64,000 bases of DNA from Clostridiales bacterium (lineage in GTDB: Bacteria > Bacillota > Clostridia > Lachnospirales > Lachnospiraceae), in the NCBI GenBank assembly GCA_020859985.1, contig JAJBVD010000008.1, forward strand, positions 1-64,000, written 5' to 3'. This document shows, one piece after another, positions 1 to 6,114 of this stretch; position 1 is the first letter of the stretch; every line of letters begins with the position of its first letter. The notes under the pieces were generated by a model that was given only the letters and a program-made list of their open reading frames with translations, was not told the DNA's origin and did not search any database. Position numbers and translations under genes: made by a program.

Positions 1-73
1 TTGTGCCTTTTAAGCGTAAAAATTAAAGATTTTTGTCTTGGAAGCCGATTTTTCTAGCCTAAAGGTCATTTAA

Positions 74-538
74 TCAGCGTATCCTTAAGAATTTTTCGGC
101 ATGAATGTCGAGGTCACTCGAATAAACATACGGAATCAAATACTGTGAAAGCGCGTCTTCTTTATTGAAGCACTCCTTACTATACTCGCCCACAGAAGTG
201 ATTGTAACCATGTTTAGCCCGCAGCGGAGTATCCCTGTAAAAGAGATGGAAAACCACGCGGATGCAACATCCTCTTCATAGTCACGTCTGGACCAACCTT
301 TGACAATGATATCCGCCTGAATCGCCGCCCGAAATAAAATCCGGTCGTCTTCGGTTTCCTTAAATGTCACACCCATCACATGGAGATCGTCGAGTTTAGC
401 ATAATTTGGATCCGCAACAAGACTGGTATGTAAATTCAGCCTGCTGCGGTTCTGATAGATATACGAATTGAGTCGATTAAACATCAGGTCGTAATATTCA
501 TCTTCCAGATATGCTGCAAAAGTTCTGGTCTTACTCAT
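74..538 (-). CDS. Unknown protein, last gene of the type I R-M operon
   Basis: This 154-residue protein has no motif that fixes a function. The start is ATG at 538, nine bases after an AGGAGGG ribosome site. That ATG lies inside an ATGAGTAA overlap with the stop of the half hsdS upstream, so the gene is probably co-translated with the restriction operon. The acidic tyrosine-rich N-terminus and the pattern ending in a FLR motif recall the N-terminal domain that precedes an ImmA/IrrE protease domain in some Firmicute proteins. If so, the HExxH domain is missing, because the frame stops right after FLRIR. That family link is a recollection, not something the sequence proves. No membrane segment or signal peptide is evident. 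Confidence 0.55.
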   Translation of the reverse strand: MSKTRTFAAYLEDEYYDLMFNRLNSYIYQNRSRLNLHTSLVADPNYAKLDDLHVMGVTFKETEDDRILFRAAIQADIIVKGWSRRDYEEDVASAWFSISFTGILRCGLNMVTITSVGEYSKECFNKEDALSQYLIPYVYSSDLDIHAEKFLRIR

Positions 539-1166
539 CAAAGGAATCCCTCCTGTCTACTACTATATCGTAGTGTATTTCATGCCTCATAGCTCGTGAG
601 GTGTGATATTTTGATTTATCGCTCTGCCGGACAAAGTCGGCGAACTGTTGTTGAATGTCCAAACCTGGAACAGGGAAAATGACTTGTCCGAGGTTCTTAC
701 GACTGATACGCTTACGAGTGCTGCCTGTTACAGAAGTACCTATTTGGGAAGCATATAGCGGTGTAAGCGTATATGCGACAAAGAACTCCGGCAATATCAT
801 TTCTTTTAGACGTATAATACTGCAATCGACAGCAGTTATTGCTTTACCTAAACCTTTTGGTATTACGCAGGCTCGTCCAACTGGATCAGGAAGTCTTGAA
901 ATAAGGATGTCATTAGGTAAAACTTCTGTACAATGCAGTCGGTCAAAGGTCGGTTCATCTATGAATCTGGCACGTTCTCTCTTGTCCAGATAGACACCAT
1001 TACCCACATTGCCAGTCTGAATCAACCTGATACCTGTATCAGACTGGTCTTTGCTTTCAATCCAGTCCCCATCCGCAAATAAAGTACATACATTTTCTAT
1101 GGTAGAGCATTTTGTTTCATCCCCTATATAGGAAGCGAACTGCTCCATAAATTGAGATTTGAACAT
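531..1166 (-). CDS. Half-length HsdS (single target-recognition domain)
   Basis: The 211-residue product has one target-recognition domain and starts inside the conserved central HsdS spacer (KSQFMEQF). It ends soon after the second conserved motif FVRQSDKSK. A normal HsdS has two TRDs and about 380-400 residues, so this is half a subunit. Its start overlaps the altered 3' end of hsdS2 in a different frame. The stop overlaps the next ATG as ATGAGTAA. Half HsdS proteins can dimerise in some type I systems, but this copy may equally be a silent TRD donor for the full genes. Both readings are inference; the single TRD and the repeats at each edge are directly visible. Confidence 0.75.
   Translation of the reverse strand: MFKSQFMEQFASYIGDETKCSTIENVCTLFADGDWIESKDQSDTGIRLIQTGNVGNGVYLDKRERARFIDEPTFDRLHCTEVLPNDILISRLPDPVGRACVIPKGLGKAITAVDCSIIRLKEMILPEFFVAYTLTPLYASQIGTSVTGSTRKRISRKNLGQVIFPVPGLDIQQQFADFVRQSDKSKYHTSRAMRHEIHYDIVVDRRDSFDE
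608..636. repeat. Direct repeat copy C at 3' end of the half hsdS
   Basis: An imperfect copy of the 3457-3489 repeat, with a few substitutions, in the same orientation. With the central-spacer repeats near 1141-1165, 1711-1745 and 3986-4020 it makes the hsdS region a mosaic of exchangeable TRD cassettes. Confidence 0.75.
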
Positions 1167-2245
1167 CTCAGAGCGGCAAATTTTGATTTATCGCTCTGGC
1201 GGACGAAGGTGGCAAACTGCTCCTGTTGCTCGATTGGCGGTACTGGAATCACCAAATCTGCTATATTCTTGAGTGTCAAGTTGATTTGAGCAATCCCTTT
1301 TTTCTGCAAATTGTACTGTTTTTCAACAAAGGGCGATGCAAGCGCAGAAAGCAGGTATGACTTAAGGATAGAGGTGCTTTTCTTAAGCCTTATAATAGCT
1401 AACGCCTGATTAGTATTTGCAGGTAAAATATCTGCTGGAACGACCGCTATACGACCAATTGCCCCTGCTATCGAAAATAAAATATCTCCGTCCATCAGTT
1501 GCGAGCGACTTAGCTTCTCATGACATTCAGAAGTAATGTGCATTAAATCAGAAAGCATGATCTGTCCAGTTGCGGTGATATTTTCTACCTTTATGAAGTT
1601 GACGCCTTCCTTTACAAAGTTAAAACCAATCGTGGTAGGAGTTGTCCCCTTTGTTATTACATCAGACATTTCGCCGACACGCTGGAGCGGATAATCTTTT
1701 TCACCGAACTGCTCCATAAATTGAGACTTAACGAGCTCGTCGGTGGCAGCAATCAGCTTTTTGTAGGCCTCCATCGTGTCATTTATAGACCACAGCACCT
1801 CTGCCAGTTTGTGCTGAGTTTCTAAATCAGGCAACTCAAACTCAAGGTTTTTAAGGTCACGCCAGTTTATTGTAGGCGAGAGCGAACCTACAGAGATTTC
1901 GATGGCGGCGTCCAAAAAATAATCTGAGCTGATGAATAATGGAAAGAAGTCCTTATCAACTACATCTTCCTTGGGGCGTAACACCATACCGTGAGCAGAG
2001 AAAATACCGTCAAAAGGTGCGATAGCAACCTTCTTCTGATATGCTCGTCGTTTACCAAAAAGCACATCACCTTTTCTCATTACCAGCTTTTCTCCTATGG
2101 GAGCTACCTCCGCTCCAAATCGAGTCACCTTCAGACTGCCAGAATCAAGATGCTCCAGACCAAGGTATGTAAAGCGGTCTTCCTCAACGGGCTTTTTCTT
2201 CTCGGTACTGTTAATTGCAATCTCTTCAAACCGATATTTCGCCAT
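1124..2245 (-). CDS. hsdS: Type I restriction specificity subunit HsdS, second copy, altered C-terminus
   Basis: HsdS subunits choose the DNA target of the type I methylase/nuclease. This copy has two TRDs separated by the conserved spacer ATDELVKSQFMEQF. The start is ATG at 2245 behind AAGGAGG with eight bases of spacing. After the second conserved motif FVRQSDKSKF the sequence diverges: the closing helix seen in the upstream copy (ending TYKRIIAENLG) is replaced by a short unrelated tail. The reason is that the DNA runs straight into another copy of the central-spacer repeat in a different frame. It may be a silent or weakly functional cassette. It lies downstream of the recombinase gene. 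Confidence 0.85.
   Translation of the reverse strand: MAKYRFEEIAINSTEKKKPVEEDRFTYLGLEHLDSGSLKVTRFGAEVAPIGEKLVMRKGDVLFGKRRAYQKKVAIAPFDGIFSAHGMVLRPKEDVVDKDFFPLFISSDYFLDAAIEISVGSLSPTINWRDLKNLEFELPDLETQHKLAEVLWSINDTMEAYKKLIAATDELVKSQFMEQFGEKDYPLQRVGEMSDVITKGTTPTTIGFNFVKEGVNFIKVENITATGQIMLSDLMHITSECHEKLSRSQLMDGDILFSIAGAIGRIAVVPADILPANTNQALAIIRLKKSTSILKSYLLSALASPFVEKQYNLQKKGIAQINLTLKNIADLVIPVPPIEQQEQFATFVRQSDKSKFAALRCSNLNLWSSSLPI
1177..1209. repeat. Direct repeat copy B at 3' end of hsdS2
   Basis: A 33-base segment here is identical to 3457-3489, in the same orientation. It encodes the conserved FVRQSDKSKF region of HsdS. A third, imperfect copy lies at 608-636 in the half hsdS. Recombination between B and A would excise or duplicate the interval holding the recombinase and most of hsdS2. 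Confidence 0.85.
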
Positions 2246-2337
2246 TATGCACACCTCCTTACGAACGAGGTATGAACGGAGAAATCTTCAGGGGCTATAG
2301 GCCCGATAAATTGAGAATTGCAAACAGCTGATAGCGA

Positions 2338-3315
2338 CTACCCGATGTATTTCCGGTGTGATTCCTTCACGTTATTCTGGTTGACCATAGCATATTGTAG
2401 CGTGGTGTCGATACTTTGATGCCCCAAGAGCTGCTGCACCTGTTCTATAGGCATTCCCTTATCAATCGCCATCGTTGCCAATGTCCTGCGAAACTTATGT
2501 GGATGAACCTTCTGAAAGTTCAGTTCACGTCCAATTTTGCGGAGCCGAATTTCGACACCGCTAATCTGGAGCCGGTCAAACGGCTTAAGAAGGGAAACAA
2601 ACAGTGCCTCGTTATCATCAGTTCTTTCGGTCAGATAACGCTGGAGATGAATCTTGGTGCGGGCATCAAAATACACCTTCCTCTGTTTATTGCCTTTGCC
2701 AAAGACGATACACTCACGATTTTCAAAATCGACATCTGAGCGGTTCAGCTTAACCAACTCGCCGACACGAATGCCTGTGGAAGCAAGGATGTCAATCATC
2801 GCCAAGTCACGTGTATTGTCGCAGTGGTCACGCATCAGTTCTAATGATTCATCGGAGTAGGTTTCTTTTACCGTCTTGCCGGTTTTCACCTTGTGAATCC
2901 TTCTCACCGGACTCTTTACAATATAGTCTTCGTCTTCCAACCATGAGAAGAAAGATGAGAGAATACGTCTCACGTTATCCAGCGTTACTTTGCTGACAGT
3001 ACCACGGCGCTGATATGTGTCGAGATAACCACGCAAATCTTCCGTGGTTATCTGGCATTCCGGTTTGTTAATTGCCTCCAGCATATTGCGAATGGTTGAT
3101 TCGTAATAGCGGAGAGACTTTTCTGAGCAGCCCTCTACACGCTTCGCTGAAATAAACAGCGGCAGCATATCTGTCTTTTTGTTGGCGTCCTCTGATGGGA
3201 CGTTTTCCAATGGCGCCAGGTGCTTATTCAACACCTGATACACCTGCTTCATTTGTTCTTCAGTCAGGATATTAGATAAATCCTGCTGTATGTTTTCGAT
3301 TACTTGAGCGATCAT
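2338..3315 (-). CDS. Tyrosine recombinase (XerC/D-like) inside the hsdS array
   Basis: This 325-residue integrase has an N-terminal SAM-like core-binding domain and a C-terminal catalytic domain. The visible catalytic residues are Arg in TGIRVGEL, the His-x-x-Arg of HPHKFRR, His in LLGHQ and the nucleophile Tyr in TLQYA. Phase-variable type I loci often carry such a recombinase that shuffles hsdS modules (known, for example, in streptococci and Bacteroides). Here it sits between two same-strand hsdS genes whose 3' ends share an exact 33-base direct repeat. The start is ATG at 3315 after AAGGAGGAAACTTT. That ribosome site is complementary to a segment about 40 bases upstream. Confidence 0.9.
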   Translation of the reverse strand: MIAQVIENIQQDLSNILTEEQMKQVYQVLNKHLAPLENVPSEDANKKTDMLPLFISAKRVEGCSEKSLRYYESTIRNMLEAINKPECQITTEDLRGYLDTYQRRGTVSKVTLDNVRRILSSFFSWLEDEDYIVKSPVRRIHKVKTGKTVKETYSDESLELMRDHCDNTRDLAMIDILASTGIRVGELVKLNRSDVDFENRECIVFGKGNKQRKVYFDARTKIHLQRYLTERTDDNEALFVSLLKPFDRLQISGVEIRLRKIGRELNFQKVHPHKFRRTLATMAIDKGMPIEQVQQLLGHQSIDTTLQYAMVNQNNVKESHRKYIG

Positions 3316-3316
3316 A

Positions 3317-3374
3317 AAGTTTCCTCCTTTTCATATCCTCCGTTACCGGTGTTTCCACGAGCCGGAGGAAACTT
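3317..3374 (-). promoter_or_regulatory. Hairpin burying the recombinase ribosome-binding site
   Basis: An 11-base inverted repeat, AAGTTTCCTCC at 3317-3327 and GGAGGAAACTT at 3364-3374 as written on the plus strand, encloses 36 bases. In the minus-strand mRNA the 3' arm contains the GGAGG ribosome site of the recombinase gene. Folding would therefore hide the site, which may limit recombinase translation. The same repeat could alternatively be a recombinase arm site. The pairing is seen; the function is inferred. Confidence 0.5.
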
Positions 3375-3388
3375 CATGCCCTTTTCAA

Positions 3389-4513
3389 TTAGCCAAGATT
3401 CTCTGCAATGATTCTTTTGTAGGTCGCAGTCAGTTCAGACAGTGCCTGTTCGAGTTCAAATTTTGATTTATCGCTCTGGCGGACGAAGGACACAAATTCT
3501 CGTTGCACATCGATTGGAGCCTGCGGAATTTGCGATGCCTTTACCAGATCCGACGGTATACCTTTAATTGTTGCACCACGCTTCTGACTCTCATAAAATG
3601 GGCAGTATTGCTCGATTACCTTCTTGATAAAGAGCAGGTCGTACTTGCCAGTATCAATATCGACGAATGATAAAATATCTTGGTTAGTACACATTTCGCA
3701 CTGATTGATGGAGCTTTTACCTACGCCAACACGGTTTCCCACCATAAGAGAGTGCGCAGGGACGACGTGGGTCGACGACATTTGCACGCCGAGCGGCGTC
3801 AGCCAATTTTGTGCTGCGGAGGCATCGATATAGTTTGGTCCGAGGCAGGGCGTAGATACAAATGGAATATCGCCTCCAAAGTATTCTGGATGTTTACTGG
3901 ACGGAGTGCCTCCAGATATCATATTGCTGATGCTACCAAGAGCAACTGTTGGATATTTGGATTGTCTTCCGGCCCCACCAAACATCTCTATAAATTGAGA
4001 TTTCACCAGTTCATCTGTTGCTGAAATCAGTTTTTGATATGCCTTCTTCGTATCGTCAATTGCCCACAAAAGCTCTGCAAGCTCTTTCTGCTTGTCCATA
4101 TCGGGCAATTCAAATTCATAGTTCTTCAGATGTTCCCATTTCACGCGCGGAGAAAGGGAACCGGCAGACTTACCGACAGCGAAGTCAAACAAGGCATCAT
4201 TTTGAATAATGAACGGAAGTAGCTCCGGCAAAATGCGGTCGGGTTTCGCTTCAATAACCGTGATGTCACCGGAACAGATGCCGTCAAATGGTGCGACAGC
4301 AGCTTTTTTCAAATAGGCACGGCGACGTCCAAACAGGACATCTCCTTTGCGGAACATTTTAGTGAAGGTGTTATCGCTGTCTTCGTCCCAAGTAGTCAAA
4401 GTAATTTCTTCCGGCACAAGGTGCTCAAGACCGACAATAGGATATCCATCTTTACTGCCTTTGCAGGTTTCCTTATGTTCCACGGCGACGTCGCCAAGAA
4501 AGACCTTACTCAT
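3389..4513 (-). CDS. hsdS: Type I restriction specificity subunit HsdS, full copy
   Basis: This 374-residue subunit has the full HsdS plan: TRD1, the conserved central spacer SATDELVKSQFIEMF, TRD2, the conserved motif FVRQSDKSKF and a closing helix ending in TYKRIIAENLG. It is the only copy here with an intact C-terminus, so it is the best candidate for the expressed specificity subunit. The start is ATG at 4513, nine bases after AAGGAGG, and it overlaps the hsdM2 stop as ATGAGTAA, which implies translational coupling. A longer upstream start is less likely. The recombinase gene follows immediately. Confidence 0.92.
   Translation of the reverse strand: MSKVFLGDVAVEHKETCKGSKDGYPIVGLEHLVPEEITLTTWDEDSDNTFTKMFRKGDVLFGRRRAYLKKAAVAPFDGICSGDITVIEAKPDRILPELLPFIIQNDALFDFAVGKSAGSLSPRVKWEHLKNYEFELPDMDKQKELAELLWAIDDTKKAYQKLISATDELVKSQFIEMFGGAGRQSKYPTVALGSISNMISGGTPSSKHPEYFGGDIPFVSTPCLGPNYIDASAAQNWLTPLGVQMSSTHVVPAHSLMVGNRVGVGKSSINQCEMCTNQDILSFVDIDTGKYDLLFIKKVIEQYCPFYESQKRGATIKGIPSDLVKASQIPQAPIDVQREFVSFVRQSDKSKFELEQALSELTATYKRIIAENLG
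3457..3489. repeat. Direct repeat copy A at 3' end of hsdS1
   Basis: Identical over 33 bases to 1177-1209 and in the same orientation. It lies at the 3' end of the intact hsdS, upstream of the recombinase in transcription order. Confidence 0.85.
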
Positions 4514-6005
4514 TGACATCTGCCTCCTTTCCCAACAGTGCATTTAATTTCTCATAGCTCAACTTCATCATTTCCGAGGAGGCTCTCCAGCTATCATAGT
4601 GTTCCTGAATGGTACGGTTGTCGGTTTCTGCTTCATTAACCTCCGGTTTTACATACAGCGGTATGCTCAATGAAAAGTTGTTATCCGCAATATCTTGAAT
4701 GGTGGCTACTTTTGCAAAATCTCCATCATCAGTATAGCTGTCATAGGCAGCGGCAATTCGAGCGATGTGTCGTTCCTCCAAATAGCTTTGTGCGTTTTTG
4801 CGTTCCACTTCATTCACAGCATTAATGAACAGTACCTGTCCTCGACGGTCGGGACGCTTGGTCATACGGCAAATCATGATGCAGGCTTCCATCGGTGAAT
4901 TATAAAACAAATTGGGACCAAGGCCGATAACACATTCTACCTTGTCGCTGCGTACCAGCTTCTCGCGCATTGTACTTTCTTCGTTACGGAAAAGAACTCC
5001 GTGCGGGAAGAGAATCGCGCATCGACCGGTATCTTCCTTGAGACTCGCAAGGATGTGCTGCAAGAAAGCATAGTCGGCGCGCCCTTGCGGAGGTACACCT
5101 AAGAAGTTGCGTCCGTATTTATCGCTTTCAAATGCTGCTCGATCCCACTGGCTGATAGAGTAGGGCGGATTTGCGAGGACAAGGTCGAACTGCTTAAGTT
5201 TTCCGTCCTCGATAAATGCGGGGGCGGCAAGTGTGTCGCCGTTTACAATGTTAAAATCCTTGACACCATGAAGGAACAGATTCATTCTTCCGATAGCGGA
5301 AGTGAGGCTGTTGATTTCTTGCCCGTATACCGCAACATTGCGCCATTCCTTATTTTTTTCTTTGAGATATGCGATTGCCGAAATGAGCATACCTGCGCTT
5401 CCACAAGTTGGGTCATAGATGGACTCGCCGGATTCTGGCTTCAGCATCTCCGTCATCAAATGCACAACAGTACGATTCGTGTAAAATTCCTGCGCGGTAT
5501 GTCCGCTGTCGTCTGCAAATTTTTTGACAAGATACTCATATCCTTGGCCGAGTTCGTCTTCTGGGCAGTTCGCAATTGAGAGTGTTTTTGTGCTGAAGTG
5601 TTCCAACAGGTCTTTCAGTAGGCGGTCAGGCAGCCGGTTTTTATTCGTCCATGCTCCGTCGCCGAAGATACCATGCAATTTGTCGATGTTTGCATTCTCT
5701 ACCTTGCGAAATGCCTCGACAATAGCAACACCGACATTTTCTGATACTGCACGAACATCATTCCAATGGTAACCCTGCGGCACCACAAAAGTGTGGATTT
5801 CATCATCGTCAAATTCGGCTGCGTCTTCACCATACTCTTCAATAGCCTGTGCCGTCTCTTCATCGTAAACATCACAAATGCGTTTGAAGAACAGCAGCGG
5901 GAAGATATATTGCTTATAGGCACCGGCGTCAATATTGGTTCTCAGAAGAACTGCCGAATTCCAAAGGTAAGACTGCAATTCCTCAATTGTTATTCTTTTA
6001 CTCAC
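4506..6005 (-). CDS. hsdM: Type I DNA adenine methylase HsdM, second copy
   Basis: This is a 499-residue N6-adenine methyltransferase subunit. It has an N-terminal HsdM helical domain, an AdoMet motif DPTCGSAG at about residues 198-205 and the catalytic motif NPPY at about 279-282, so it should be active. It starts at GTG (6003-6005) and ends in an overlap with hsdS. The neighbouring upstream hsdM domain is a different paralogue, not a duplicate: motif I reads CGSAG here and CGTGG there. One hsdR with two hsdM genes is unusual, because the textbook complex is R2M2S1 with identical M subunits. A mixed M1/M2 complex or an exchange copy are both possible. Confidence 0.9.
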   Translation of the reverse strand: MSKRITIEELQSYLWNSAVLLRTNIDAGAYKQYIFPLLFFKRICDVYDEETAQAIEEYGEDAAEFDDDEIHTFVVPQGYHWNDVRAVSENVGVAIVEAFRKVENANIDKLHGIFGDGAWTNKNRLPDRLLKDLLEHFSTKTLSIANCPEDELGQGYEYLVKKFADDSGHTAQEFYTNRTVVHLMTEMLKPESGESIYDPTCGSAGMLISAIAYLKEKNKEWRNVAVYGQEINSLTSAIGRMNLFLHGVKDFNIVNGDTLAAPAFIEDGKLKQFDLVLANPPYSISQWDRAAFESDKYGRNFLGVPPQGRADYAFLQHILASLKEDTGRCAILFPHGVLFRNEESTMREKLVRSDKVECVIGLGPNLFYNSPMEACIMICRMTKRPDRRGQVLFINAVNEVERKNAQSYLEERHIARIAAAYDSYTDDGDFAKVATIQDIADNNFSLSIPLYVKPEVNEAETDNRTIQEHYDSWRASSEMMKLSYEKLNALLGKEADVNE

Positions 6006-6114
6006 TGATGTAACCTCCCTTCAGTAAGAGCTGACGCATTTTTTCTTCAGCAGTAATCATCTCTTCGTAAGCCTCAAAATACTGCCTGCGGATTTCTGCC
6101 GGAGGAACGGTTTC
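5998..6114 (-). other. In-frame continuation of HsdM1 behind an amber codon
   Basis: The hsdM1 frame closes with TAG at 6115-6117. The next 38 codons remain open and end at TAA 5998-6000. They begin ETVPPAEIRRQYF and close with LLLKGGYIS-E, which looks like the normal C-terminal tail of HsdM proteins. The terminal TAA overlaps the hsdM2 GTG start as GTGAGTAA, the same coupling arrangement as hsdM2/hsdS. A CAG-to-TAG change would explain this. The tail may be lost or made by readthrough. Confidence 0.7.

Noticed and set aside
655-993. Plus-strand open frame opposite the half hsdS
   Set aside because: It is the antisense frame of a clear TRD coding region and has no ribosome site or family resemblance.
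531-4513. hsdS inversion (shufflon) with inverted repeats
   Set aside because: All hsdS segments and their shared repeats run in the same direction. I found no inverted copy of the repeat in the first 13 kb, so only direct-repeat events are supported.
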